NCBI RefSeq assembly: GCF_050587525.1
Contig: NZ_JBOBFT010000012.1
Location: 62,001-126,000, forward strand
Source: Plantibacter sp050587525
GTDB taxonomy: Bacteria > Actinomycetota > Actinomycetes > Actinomycetales > Microbacteriaceae
Length of the DNA: 64,000 bases
Reading direction: 5' to 3'
Below, in pieces: positions 38,491-46,225 of this stretch; within the stretch, counting starts at the first letter, position 1, and every line of letters begins with the position of its first letter. The notes beneath the pieces were generated by a model. That model saw only the letters and a list, made by a program, of their open reading frames with translations, was not told the DNA's origin and did no database searches. Made by a program: the position numbers and the translations under genes.

Positions 38491-39385
38491 GCTCGGCGAG
38501 GCGGTGCGGCGCCGCGAGGTCGGAGACGTTGATGCCGACCATCGCTTCACCGAGTCCGCGGGAGACCTCGGCGATGACGGCCGGGTCGTCGTAGAACGTG
38601 GTGGCCTTGACGACGGCTGCCGCACGCTGAGCGGGGTTGCCCGACTTGAAGATGCCGGAGCCGACGAACACACCGTCCGCGCCGAGCTGCATCATCATGG
38701 CCGCATCGGCGGGGGTGGCGACGCCGCCGGCGGTGAAGAGCACGACGGGGAGCTTGCCGGTCTCGGCAACCTCGACGACGAGGTCGTACGGAGCCTGGAG
38801 TTCCTTGGCCGCGACGTACAGCTCGTCCTTGCTCATGGCGCTGAGGGCCGCGACCTCGGACTTGATCTTCCGGATGTGCTTCGTCGCCTCGGAGACGTCG
38901 CCTGTTCCGGCTTCGCCCTTCGAACGGATCATGGCCGCACCCTCGTTGATGCGACGCAGCGCCTCACCGAGGTTCGTGGCACCGCAGACGAAGGGGATCG
39001 TGAAGTTCCATTTGTCGATGTGGTTGACGTAGTCCGCGGGGCTCAGGACCTCCGACTCGTCGATGTAGTCGACGTCGAGGGCCTGGAGGACCTGCGCTTC
39101 GACGAAGTGGCCGATGCGGGCCTTCGCCATGACGGGGATGGAGACCTCGGCGCGGATGGCGTCGATGAGGTCGGGGTCACTCATGCGGGCGACGCCGCCC
39201 TGCGAGCGGATGTCTGCGGGGACGCGCTCGAGCGCCATGACGGCGACGGCTCCTGCGTCTTCGGCGATGCGGGCCTGCTCAGCTGTGACGACGTCCATGA
39301 TGACGCCGCCCTTCAGCATCTCTGCGAGGCCGCGCTTCACGCGGTTCGAGCCGTATTCTCCGGTGGACGTGGCGCTATCGGTCAT
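38480..39385 (-). CDS. pdxS: Pyridoxal 5'-phosphate synthase lyase subunit
   Basis: PdxS builds PLP from ribose 5-phosphate, glyceraldehyde 3-phosphate and ammonia. The 301-residue barrel has VKRGLAEMLKGGVIMDV near 16-32, K88 in MAKARIGH and the phosphate loop FVGSGIF. ATG at 39385 is chosen on the conserved N terminus; it may be read from a very short leader (see 39393-39430). Confidence 0.97.
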   Translation of the reverse strand: MTDSATSTGEYGSNRVKRGLAEMLKGGVIMDVVTAEQARIAEDAGAVAVMALERVPADIRSQGGVARMSDPDLIDAIRAEVSIPVMAKARIGHFVEAQVLQALDVDYIDESEVLSPADYVNHIDKWNFTIPFVCGATNLGEALRRINEGAAMIRSKGEAGTGDVSEATKHIRKIKSEVAALSAMSKDELYVAAKELQAPYDLVVEVAETGKLPVVLFTAGGVATPADAAMMMQLGADGVFVGSGIFKSGNPAQRAAAVVKATTFYDDPAVIAEVSRGLGEAMVGINVSDLAAPHRLAERGW

Positions 39386-39392
39386 GGTGTCG

Positions 39393-39430
39393 ATTCTACT
39401 CGTGAGTGGTGTGGTGGATCGCCGTCCACC
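39393..39430 (-). promoter_or_regulatory. Possible pdxS promoter with inverted repeat
   Basis: TAGAAT on the minus strand (39398-39393) ends 8 bases before the pdxS ATG, so the transcript would have almost no leader. GGTGGA-N6-TCCACC at 39413-39430 covers the -35 position and could be an operator. Confidence 0.4.
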
Positions 39431-39498
39431 GTCCAGGAATTGGACTGGCGGGCGGCAGCGGTTGTGGTGCGGATGCCTGCGTCGTGGGGCCGGTGGGT

Positions 39499-39552
39499 GC
39501 TGCTCAGCGAGGTTCGGCTGCTCGGCTCGGTACGGGTGATCGGCTTGGTTCG
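39499..39552. repeat. Degenerate 18-bp tandem repeat, three units
   Basis: Units at 39499-39516, 39517-39534 and 39535-39552 share a GGTGATCGGCTTGGTTCG-like pattern. They lie between the HIT gene stop and pdxS. Confidence 0.55.
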
Positions 39553-39557
39553 GGTGG

Positions 39558-40136
39558 TCAGGCGTCGTCTGACGGCCACGCGTCGGCGATGGCCTTCCGG
39601 ACGTCGCCGAGGAGCTGTGGCAGGGCTTTCGTCCTGGCGATGATCGGGAAGAAGTTCGCATCGGTCGCCCACCTCGGCACGATGTGCTGGTGGAGGTGCG
39701 CGGCGATGCCGGCCCCTGCGACCTGACCCTGGTTCATCCCGATGTTGAACCCGTCGTTCCGCGAGACCTGCTTCACGACGCGCATGGCCGTCTGCGTGAG
39801 GTTCGCGATCTCGACGACCTCCTCCTGCGTCGCGTCGTCATACATCGCCACATGGCGGTACGGGCAGACGAGCAGGTGCCCCGAGTTGTACGGGAACAGG
39901 TTGAGCAGGACGAAGGCGTGTGTGCCGCGGTGGACGATGAGCGCTCGCTCGTCGTCCATCGACGGCGCCATGCAGAACGGGCAGCCGTCGTCGTCGGGCT
40001 GGCCCTGCTGGATGTAGACCATCCGATGCGGGGTCCACAGCCGCTGGAACTCGTCCGGAACTCCGGCGAAGTCGCTCGACGCCTCGAGTTCGGCGTCGGC
40101 GAGTCCGCCGTCGCCGAACCCGTGGTCGTCGGTCAT
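39558..40136 (-). CDS. HIT family protein, probable AP4A phosphorylase
   Basis: The 192-residue product has the HIT motif HLHQHIVPRW at 147-156 and a CPFC pair at 52-55. In Mycobacterium tuberculosis the equivalent gene after thrS (Rv2613c) encodes diadenosine tetraphosphate phosphorylase, so that role is inferred. Its ATG overlaps the thrS stop by 4 bp; both are likely cotranscribed. Confidence 0.88.
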   Translation of the reverse strand: MTDDHGFGDGGLADAELEASSDFAGVPDEFQRLWTPHRMVYIQQGQPDDDGCPFCMAPSMDDERALIVHRGTHAFVLLNLFPYNSGHLLVCPYRHVAMYDDATQEEVVEIANLTQTAMRVVKQVSRNDGFNIGMNQGQVAGAGIAAHLHQHIVPRWATDANFFPIIARTKALPQLLGDVRKAIADAWPSDDA

Positions 40137-42109
40137 GCTGGCAGCTCCTCCGCGCCGTTCACGAGCACGCGCTGGGCGATCGACTCGCGGATGCGACGGA
40201 TCGCGTCCTCGACGGGCACGCCGTTCTCCTGCGTGCCGTCGCGGAAGCGGAAGCTGACCGAGCCGTTGGCCTGGTCCTCTTCGCCCACGATCAGCTGGAA
40301 CGGGACCTTCGCCTTGGTGTGGTTCCGGATCTTCTTCTGCATCCGCTCATCGGACGAGTCGAGCTGGGCGCGGATCCCGAGCGCCTTGAGCTGAGCGATG
40401 ACGGAGCCCAGGAACTCGCCGTATTGCTCGGCGACGGGGATGCCGACGACCTGCACGGGCGCGAGCCACACCGGGAACGCTCCGGCGTAGTGCTCGAGGA
40501 GGATCGCGAAGAACCGTTCGATCGAGCCGAGGAGTGCGCGGTGGATCATGGCAGGCTGCTTGCGCGTGCCGTCCGCTGCCGTGTACTCGAGCTCGAAGAG
40601 CTCAGGCTGGTTGAAGTCGAGCTGCACGGTGGAGAGCTGCCAGGTCCGGCCGATCGCGTCGCGGGCCTGCACGGAGATCTTCGGACCGTAGAACGCGGCT
40701 CCGCCAGGGTCGGCGACGAGCTCGAGGCCGGACTCGATAGCGACAGCTCGGAGCGTCTCGGTGGCCTGCTCCCAGAGCTCGTCGGAGCCGACGGACTTCT
40801 CGGGGTTCCGGGTGGAGAGCTCGAGGTAGAAGTCGTCCAGCCCGTACCCGCGAAGCGTCTCGAGGACGAATTCGAGCTGCTTGCCGACCTCGTCCTTGAT
40901 CTGCTCCTCGGTCACGTAGATGTGGGCGTCGTCCTGCGTCAGACCGCGAACACGGGTGAGACCGGACAGCGTTCCACTCTTCTCGTAGCGGTAGACGGTG
41001 CCGAACTCCGCGAGACGGAGGGGCAGCTCACGGTAGCTGCGGCCTCGTGCACGGTAGATCAGGTTGTGCATCGGGCAGTTCATGGGCTTCAGGTAGTAGT
41101 CCTGGCCCTGCCTGGTGATGTTGCCCTCGGCGTCGTGCTCCTCGTCGAGGTGCATCGCCGGGAACATCCCCTCCTTGTACCAGTTGAGGTGCTGGCTGGT
41201 CTCGAAGAGGTGGCCCTTGGTGATGTGCGGCGTGTTCACGAGCTCGTAGTCGTTCGCGATGAGCCGCTCGCGCATGTAGTTCTCGATCTCGTTGCGGATG
41301 ATGCCGCCCTTGGGGTGGAACACGGCCAGGCCGGAACCGATCTCCTCGGGGAACGAGAACAGGTCGAGTTCCGCGCCGAGCTTGCGGTGGTCGCGCTTCG
41401 CGGCCTCCTCGATGCGGGCCTGGTAGGCGCGCAGCTCGTCCTTCGTCGGCCATGCGGTGCCGTAGATGCGCTGCAGCTGCGGGTTCTTCTCACTGCCGCG
41501 CCAGTAGGCCGCTGCGACGCGCGTCAAGGCGTACCCGTTGCCGATCATGCGAGTGTTCGGGAGGTGCGGCCCGCGGCAGAGGTCCTTCCAGAGGGTCTCG
41601 CCGGTCTTGGGATCGACGTTGTCGTAGATCGTGAGCTCGGAGCCGCCGACCTCGACGTTCTCGCCGTCCTGGCCGTTCTCGGCCGAACCGCCCTTGAGGC
41701 CGATGAGCTCGAGCTTGTACGGCTCGTCTGCGAGCTCGATGCGCGCCTCGTCCTCGGTCACGACCCGGCGGATGAACCGCTGGCCCTGACGGATGATGCG
41801 GTCCATGTTCTTGGAGATCGCCTTGAGGTCCTCCGGCGTGAAGGACTCGGCGACGTCGAAGTCGTAGTAGAAGCCGTCGGTGACGGGCGGGCCGATGCCG
41901 AGGTTCGCGTGCGGGTCGATCTGCTGCACGGCCTGTGCGAGCACGTGCGCAGCCGAGTGGCGGAGGATGTTCAACCCATCCGGAGTGTCGATGTGGACGG
42001 CCTCGACGGTGTCCGTCTCCGTCACCGTCGTGGCGAGGTCTTTCAGCTCGCCGTTGACGCGCATGGCGACAACGGAACGGTCGGTGAACAGTGCGAACCC
42101 GTCACTCAC
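40133..42109 (-). CDS. thrS: Threonyl-tRNA synthetase
   Basis: The 658-residue product has an N-terminal TGS-like part, the editing domain (RHSAAHVLAQAVQQ near 50-63), the class II core with zinc ligands (MNCPMH) and the anticodon domain (LAPVQVVGIPVAEQYGEF). GTG at 42109 follows GAAGGAG at 8 bases. Three copies of a 39-bp repeat lie just upstream. Confidence 0.97.
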   Translation of the reverse strand: MSDGFALFTDRSVVAMRVNGELKDLATTVTETDTVEAVHIDTPDGLNILRHSAAHVLAQAVQQIDPHANLGIGPPVTDGFYYDFDVAESFTPEDLKAISKNMDRIIRQGQRFIRRVVTEDEARIELADEPYKLELIGLKGGSAENGQDGENVEVGGSELTIYDNVDPKTGETLWKDLCRGPHLPNTRMIGNGYALTRVAAAYWRGSEKNPQLQRIYGTAWPTKDELRAYQARIEEAAKRDHRKLGAELDLFSFPEEIGSGLAVFHPKGGIIRNEIENYMRERLIANDYELVNTPHITKGHLFETSQHLNWYKEGMFPAMHLDEEHDAEGNITRQGQDYYLKPMNCPMHNLIYRARGRSYRELPLRLAEFGTVYRYEKSGTLSGLTRVRGLTQDDAHIYVTEEQIKDEVGKQLEFVLETLRGYGLDDFYLELSTRNPEKSVGSDELWEQATETLRAVAIESGLELVADPGGAAFYGPKISVQARDAIGRTWQLSTVQLDFNQPELFELEYTAADGTRKQPAMIHRALLGSIERFFAILLEHYAGAFPVWLAPVQVVGIPVAEQYGEFLGSVIAQLKALGIRAQLDSSDERMQKKIRNHTKAKVPFQLIVGEEDQANGSVSFRFRDGTQENGVPVEDAIRRIRESIAQRVLVNGAEELPA

Positions 42110-42151
42110 GGATGGTGCTCCTTCTCAGCTCGTTCCAACCGTTCCACCTTA

Positions 42152-42264
42152 CTGCGAGCCGACGCGTACCCCGTGCGCCCGGCGAACTCGCTGCGAGCGG
42201 ACAGGTGCCCCGTGCGCCCGGCGAACTCGCTGCGAGCGGACAGGTGCCCCGTGCGCCCGGCGGA
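42152..42264. repeat. 39-bp tandem repeat upstream of thrS, about three units
   Basis: Units start at 42152, 42191 and 42230. The second is the cleanest, the first differs at a few positions near its start, and the third breaks off after about 34 bp. Each unit is bounded by GCGAG and CTCGC, so it could form a weak hairpin. It lies between the divergent thrS and YhhN genes. Confidence 0.85.
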
Positions 42265-42361
42265 GCATCGCCATCGTGCGCACTCAGGGACAGCCCTAGG
42301 GTGCCAGGGACGCCCGCTGGGTAGAGTTGTCCGCAATCGCGCATCGGACGACGGAGGCAGT

Positions 42362-43057
42362 GTGAGCGGACCGGATCACCCATCGACGATGGCCGTGTTC
42401 GCCGTCTTCCCCGTGATCGCCATTGTGCACGTCGCCGGTCTCGCCCTGGACCTCTCGTGGCTGTCGCTCACGACGAAGCCGCTCATCATGCTCTCCCTCG
42501 CCGTAGCCCTCGTCTGGTCGGTCACGGCGATCAGTCGAGCGCTGATCGTCACGCTCGTCGCGATCCTCTGCAGTTGGCTCGGCGACCTCGCCCTCATGGT
42601 TCCGGGCGAGATCCCGTTCCTGCTCGGCATCGTGGGCTTCATGCTCGCTCAGGCCGCCTACGTCATCCTCTTCCGAACGCAGCTGCGCACGAGGCGCCTC
42701 CCGTGGTGGTCGCTCGTCTACGTGCTCTGGTTGGCAGTCGGCGTCTGGCTGCTCGTCCAGCAGTCGATGGGCCCGCTCCTGCCCGCCGTGATCGTCTACG
42801 GTGCCGTGATCGGTGCTATGGCGGCCTCGGCAACGGCGACGACGCCCATGATCGCGGCGGGCGGCGCGCTCTTCCTGATCTCCGACTCGCTCATTGCGAT
42901 CGACCGGTTCGTTCCGTCACTTCCGCTCTGGGCCGCCGACGAACTCATCATGATCGGCTACTGCGCCGGCCAGGGGCTCATCGTCTTCGGAGTGGCTCGT
43001 GTCCTCCGCGCCCGTGCCGCTATTCGCGTTCGAGCGGGATCCACGTCGATCGCCTGA
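42362..43057 (+). CDS. YhhN family membrane protein (lysoplasmalogenase-like)
   Basis: The 231-residue product has about eight predicted membrane helices and the YhhN signatures SWLGDLALM near 80-88 and FLISDSLIAIDRF. Animal relatives (TMEM86B) hydrolyse lysoplasmalogen; the bacterial substrate is uncertain. GTG at 42362 follows GGAGGCAGT; the frame stays open for hundreds of codons upstream opposite thrS but that part is a shadow. Confidence 0.88.
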   Translation: MSGPDHPSTMAVFAVFPVIAIVHVAGLALDLSWLSLTTKPLIMLSLAVALVWSVTAISRALIVTLVAILCSWLGDLALMVPGEIPFLLGIVGFMLAQAAYVILFRTQLRTRRLPWWSLVYVLWLAVGVWLLVQQSMGPLLPAVIVYGAVIGAMAASATATTPMIAAGGALFLISDSLIAIDRFVPSLPLWAADELIMIGYCAGQGLIVFGVARVLRARAAIRVRAGSTSIA

Positions 43058-43211
43058 CTCCGGTGACGGCACGGCTCCGGAGGGGCGGGACTGGGCCGTT
43101 CGGTGCACGACGCGCACGACGAGTGCGCAACAGGACGAGGAGCGCGGCCGCCAGTGCGAGGAGAAGCATGGCCGCCGCCAGGAGGTTCCACACCAACACC
43201 GACACGTTCAC
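43020..43211 (-). CDS. Possible small membrane protein, function unknown
   Basis: A 63-codon frame begins at GTG 43211 (or 43205) after GGGGGTGA and encodes one strong membrane helix (VWNLLAAAMLLLALAAALLV) followed by an Arg-rich tail. Codon use is like that of real genes here. Its 3' end overlaps the YhhN gene tail to tail by 38 bp. No family is recognised; it may be a chance ORF. Confidence 0.45.
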   Translation of the reverse strand: MNVSVLVWNLLAAAMLLLALAAALLVLLRTRRARRAPNGPVPPLRSRAVTGVRRSTWIPLERE

Positions 43212-43385
43212 CCCCGAGGACGTCGCGCCGCCCGTCCCGCAGCGCGTTCTCCACGCTACGCACGGGGTGATGGCCCACAACAGGGGGGTAGCCCTGCATC
43301 TCAGGAGTGCATCCGCTCTCCCCCGACGACCAGCGGAAATACCTCGGACGAGACGGAAGGTCGGCATGTCGGCACCGGATACGCA
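43212..43385. other. Non-coding stretch before the first tRNA block
   Basis: No convincing gene is seen. Positions 43283-43330 resemble 12064-12110. Confidence 0.4.
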
Positions 43386-43415
43386 GAAGGCCCCGACGTC
43401 TCCGTCGGGGCCTTC
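43386..43415. terminator. Terminator of the first tRNA block
   Basis: GAAGGCCCCGAC (43386-43397) and GTCGGGGCCTTC (43404-43415) are perfectly complementary with a 6-nt loop. It lies 14 bp past tRNA-Val(GAC) on the minus strand and may act both ways; a pyrimidine run follows on the plus strand. Confidence 0.8.
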
Positions 43416-43428
43416 CGTTTCTTCTGTG

Positions 43429-43500
43429 TGGGCGATACTGGGATCGAACCAGTGACCTCTTCCGTGTCAGGGAAGCGCGCTACCGCTGCGCCAATCGCCC
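43429..43500 (-). tRNA. tRNA-Val(GAC), copy 1
   Basis: 72 nt fold into a full cloverleaf: acceptor GGGCGAT/ATCGCCC, anticodon stem CTTCC/GGAAG with loop CTGACAC, TTCGATC T-loop. CCA is not encoded. It is identical to copy 2 at 44031-44102. Confidence 0.97.
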
Positions 43501-43527
43501 GGGTATTCAGTTCTGCTGTGCGAGTGG

Positions 43528-43598
43528 AGGTGGCGACGGGATTCGAACCCGTGTGGACGGCTTTGCAGGCCGCTGCCTAGCCTCTCGGCCACGCCACC
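43528..43598 (-). tRNA. tRNA-Cys(GCA), copy 1
   Basis: 71 nt with acceptor GGTGGCG/CGCCACC, anticodon loop CTGCAAA and TTCGAAT T-loop. It differs from copy 2 at one D-arm position (43579 versus 44220). CCA is not encoded. Confidence 0.97.
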
Positions 43599-43652
43599 GC
43601 GTGTGGGTGAAGCCCACGGCCGCAACCGATCACAGACCGGTCACTGCACTCG

Positions 43653-43724
43653 AGCGGATGACGAGATTCGAACTCGCGACCCTCACCTTGGCAAGGTGAT
43701 GCGCTACCACTGCGCCACATCCGC
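43653..43724 (-). tRNA. tRNA-Gly(GCC), copy 1
   Basis: 72 nt with acceptor GCGGATG and a 3' strand CATCCGC, anticodon loop TTGCCAA and T-loop TTCGAAT. Identical to copy 2 at 44317-44388. A TAGAGT -10 lies upstream at 43761-43756. Confidence 0.97.
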
Positions 43725-43984
43725 ATTTCACAACCGGTTTCCCGGGTGCTTGAAAACTCTAGCCGATGCCGGAAGGCGTTCGTGACATCGGTGGGCCTCG
43801 ACCCGCGTTCTTCCCCTGAATGACGCGGAAAACTCGTTGTGCAACCCGGGCGCGTCTCGCGGTGTGAGCGCTGCCCGAGCGCAGGAGGAACCCACGGGAG
43901 GAGGACGATGTGCACGAAATCGTCCTGCCGCCGTGCGGTTGTCCTCACCCCACGCGGCGCCCGCAGCAACAGCAGCGCAACAAC
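43725..43984. other. Spacer between the two tRNA blocks
   Basis: It holds the TAGAGT -10 of block 1 (43756-43761). A short plus-strand ORF from ATG 43908 with a good ribosome site runs through the terminator into the tRNA and is not accepted as a gene. Confidence 0.5.
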
Positions 43985-44020
43985 GCAGAAGGCCCCGACG
44001 TCTCCGTCGGGGCCTTCTGC
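43985..44020. terminator. Terminator of the second tRNA block
   Basis: GCAGAAGGCCCCGAC (43985-43999) and its perfect complement (44006-44020) form a 15-bp stem with a 6-nt loop, nearly the same sequence as the terminator at 43386-43415. Confidence 0.8.
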
Positions 44021-44030
44021 TTGTTCTGTG

Positions 44031-44102
44031 TGGGCGATACTGGGATCGAACCAGTGACCTCTTCCGTGTCAGGGAAGCGCGCTACCGCTGCGCCAATCGC
44101 CC
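44031..44102 (-). tRNA. tRNA-Val(GAC), copy 2
   Basis: Identical over 72 nt to copy 1. It is the last gene of the second Gly-Cys-Val transcript. Confidence 0.97.
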
Positions 44103-44168
44103 GGGGTGAACCGGCCCGGTGAACCGGGGTGCTGCTCTGAGTGCGGTCAACTCTGCAAGCAGAGTGTG

Positions 44169-44239
44169 AGGTGGCGACGGGATTCGAACCCGTGTGGACG
44201 GCTTTGCAGGCCGCTGCCTCGCCTCTCGGCCACGCCACC
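44169..44239 (-). tRNA. tRNA-Cys(GCA), copy 2
   Basis: Same as copy 1 except at 44220, where the plus strand has C instead of A in the D arm. Confidence 0.97.
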
Positions 44240-44316
44240 GCGTGTGGGCGAGCCCACATGCGCGACCCGTCCGAAGACCGATCACAACCGGCCCGAAGGC
44301 CGGTCTGTTGCACTCG

Positions 44317-44388
44317 AGCGGATGACGAGATTCGAACTCGCGACCCTCACCTTGGCAAGGTGATGCGCTACCACTGCGCCACATCCGC
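44317..44388 (-). tRNA. tRNA-Gly(GCC), copy 2
   Basis: Identical to copy 1. It is the first gene of the second block, just after the promoter at 44419-44447. Confidence 0.97.
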
Positions 44389-44418
44389 ATTTCGCTCGCA
44401 TTGCTGCGTGCTGGGAAG

Positions 44419-44447
44419 ACTCTATCCGTTCGACGGCAGAACCTCAA
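44419..44447 (-). promoter_or_regulatory. Promoter of the second tRNA block
   Basis: The minus strand reads TTGAGG (44447-44442), 17 bp, TAGAGT (44424-44419), 30 bases before tRNA-Gly. The same TAGAGT is present ahead of the first block. Confidence 0.65.
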
Positions 44448-44516
44448 ACCGAGCCGCGGATCGTGACCGGCCGGGCGTGTCAGGCGGCCGATGTGCGCTC
44501 GCCTTCCAAGTTCGGC

Positions 44517-44522
44517 TAGTAT
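44517..44522 (+). promoter_or_regulatory. Possible -10 of tRNA-Val(CAC)
   Basis: TAGTAT ends 34 bases before the tRNA. The -35 is poor. Confidence 0.4.
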
Positions 44523-44556
44523 CGTGAATCGCGGTTGTTCACGACGGACATCCTGC

Positions 44557-44632
44557 GGGCGATTGGCGCAGTTGGTAGCGCGCTTCCTTCACACGGAAGA
44601 GGTCATCGGTTCGAGTCCGGTATCGCCCACCA
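44557..44632 (+). tRNA. tRNA-Val(CAC), CCA encoded
   Basis: 73 nt plus an encoded CCA: acceptor GGGCGAT/ATCGCCC, anticodon loop TTCACAC, T-loop TTCGAGT. It is transcribed away from the other six tRNA genes and is followed by its own terminator. Confidence 0.97.
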
Positions 44633-44636
44633 CTCA

Positions 44637-44665
44637 CCCCGGGACCCTCCCGGGGTTTCGTCGTT
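44637..44665 (+). terminator. Terminator of tRNA-Val(CAC)
   Basis: CCCCGGGA-CCC-TCCCGGGG is a perfect 8-bp hairpin followed by TTTCGTCGTT. It separates the tRNA from the jet operon. Confidence 0.8.
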
Positions 44666-44718
44666 GTGGAGCGTGCGGATCCGCTCCCGACATCGTTTGG
44701 CACCGCGCTGGAGGCCCT

Positions 44719-46224
44719 GTGGGAGAGATCGACGGCGAGTTCGGCCGCGTCAGGGACGCACTCGAACGCCCGACGATCCGGCTCCTCAGCCGTCCCAGCT
44801 CCCCCGTGCTCGTCGCGATCTTCCGGGTGACCTTCGGACGCGACGTGCAGTACGTGCCGGCCGATCGTTTCCACCTGCAGGTCGAGGAGTATCTCGCCGA
44901 CCTCGCAGCACGCGGCGCGAAGATCCCGTCGAACGGGGCCGAACGCGGCAGCGGCCGAGCACTCTGCCGGGAGTGGGTGCACGATCAGTGGCTCGTGCGC
45001 ACGAGCACCGACGACGGCGAAGAGCAGTACTCGCTCACCTCGTACGCGCTCGAGGCGCTCTCCCTCATCGACGGCCTCTCGCAGGACCGCGCCCTCATCA
45101 GCGAGTCCCGACTCGCGATGATCCTCGATTCGGTCAGGCGCTGGGCCCTCAAAGCGAGCCCGGACCGCGATGAGCACGTCCGCCGCATCGACGCCCAGAT
45201 CCTCGAGCTCACGGCTGAGCGCGACCGCCTCGCCGCTGGCGGCGTCGTCGAGGCCGCGACGAACGAGAACATGCAGGACGGCTACGCGAACGTCTCCGAC
45301 CTCATCAGGCAGCTCCCGAGCGACTTCAAGCGCGTCGAGGAGTCCGTCGTCACGATGCACCGTGCGATCGTCGAGGACTTCCGCAACGACACGCGCCCCA
45401 TCGGCGAGATCCTCGACGAGTACCTCAGCCGTACCGACGAACTCATGACCTCGACTGCCGAGGGGCGTGCGTTCGAGGGCGCGTTCGAACTCCTGCGCGA
45501 CGAGAACCTGCTCCTCGGCCTGAAGAACGACCTGCAGGCGATCCTCGAGCACCCGTTCGCCGGCGGCCTGCCGAGTGGCGAGCAGCGGAGCTTCCGCGGC
45601 ACCGTCGGCATCATCCGCCAGGGCATCGACGATGTGCTCGCGCAACGACGACGGCTCACGGCGACGCTGCGCGACCACATCGTGAACCACGACGTCATCC
45701 ACGACGGGCACCTGGACGCCGTGCTCCGCTCGCTCAACCAGCAGCTCGCCGTGTGGATGCGGACCGCGGGCCCGCGCGCATCGGTCCCTCTGCCTCTCCT
45801 CCCGGAGTCGGTCGACGTCGACCACCTGCGCGAGCGCTTCCACGACCCGGACGTCGACATCGTGCCGCCCGGCATCGCCGACGATGACGACGACGCCCCG
45901 GAACCTCTCACCCTCGAGGAGCTCCGCACCCAGGGTGGGCCGCTCCTCATCGAGATGCGTGCGGCGCTCTCGGCGGCGGTCGACGGCGGCGCAGCCGACA
46001 CCCATGACGTCTTCAACGCGCTGCCGGACGAGCTGCGGCGACCCGTCGAGCTCTTCGGTCTCCTGCACATCGTGACGCAGCTCGACGCCGACGAGCGCTC
46101 GACCGCGCGCGAGGCGTACACGGCCGTACGACCGGACGGCTCGCGCGCGACGTTCGAACTCCCGACCATCCCCCTGCTCGCTGACGACCTCCGAGCACTG
46201 CTCGAAGCAACCGAAACGGACTGA
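44719..46224 (+). CDS. jetA: JetA/MksF-like kleisin, DUF3375 protein
   Basis: The 501-residue product matches DUF3375 in length and layout: N-terminal winged-helix part (RLLSRPSSPVLVAIFRVTFG near 19-38), a helical middle, and a C-terminal winged helix (PVELFGLLHIVTQL). In Wadjet type I and MksBEF systems this protein is the kleisin that bridges the two heads of the SMC dimer. It opens a three-gene operon; jetB follows after one base. GTG at 44719 follows GGAGG closely. The family call rests on motif memory and gene order. Confidence 0.85.
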   Translation: MGEIDGEFGRVRDALERPTIRLLSRPSSPVLVAIFRVTFGRDVQYVPADRFHLQVEEYLADLAARGAKIPSNGAERGSGRALCREWVHDQWLVRTSTDDGEEQYSLTSYALEALSLIDGLSQDRALISESRLAMILDSVRRWALKASPDRDEHVRRIDAQILELTAERDRLAAGGVVEAATNENMQDGYANVSDLIRQLPSDFKRVEESVVTMHRAIVEDFRNDTRPIGEILDEYLSRTDELMTSTAEGRAFEGAFELLRDENLLLGLKNDLQAILEHPFAGGLPSGEQRSFRGTVGIIRQGIDDVLAQRRRLTATLRDHIVNHDVIHDGHLDAVLRSLNQQLAVWMRTAGPRASVPLPLLPESVDVDHLRERFHDPDVDIVPPGIADDDDDAPEPLTLEELRTQGGPLLIEMRAALSAAVDGGAADTHDVFNALPDELRRPVELFGLLHIVTQLDADERSTAREAYTAVRPDGSRATFELPTIPLLADDLRALLEATETD

Positions 46225-46225
46225 C

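Noticed and set aside
42152..42264. CRISPR array
   Set aside because: Units are contiguous with no unique spacers, there are only about three, and no cas genes are present.
40319..42361. Very long open frame upstream of and continuous with the YhhN gene
   Set aside because: It is antisense to thrS with the Val/Arg/Asp/Leu-rich composition of a shadow frame; the YhhN start at 42362 has its own ribosome site.
42110..42361. T-box leader before thrS
   Set aside because: No T-box sequence or terminator/antiterminator pair was seen; the region is explained better by the 39-bp repeat.
43908..44057. Short plus-strand ORF with GGAGGAGG before ATG
   Set aside because: It runs through the tRNA terminator and into tRNA-Val(GAC); the shared C-terminal residues with an ORF at 43367 come only from the duplicated terminator-tRNA sequence.
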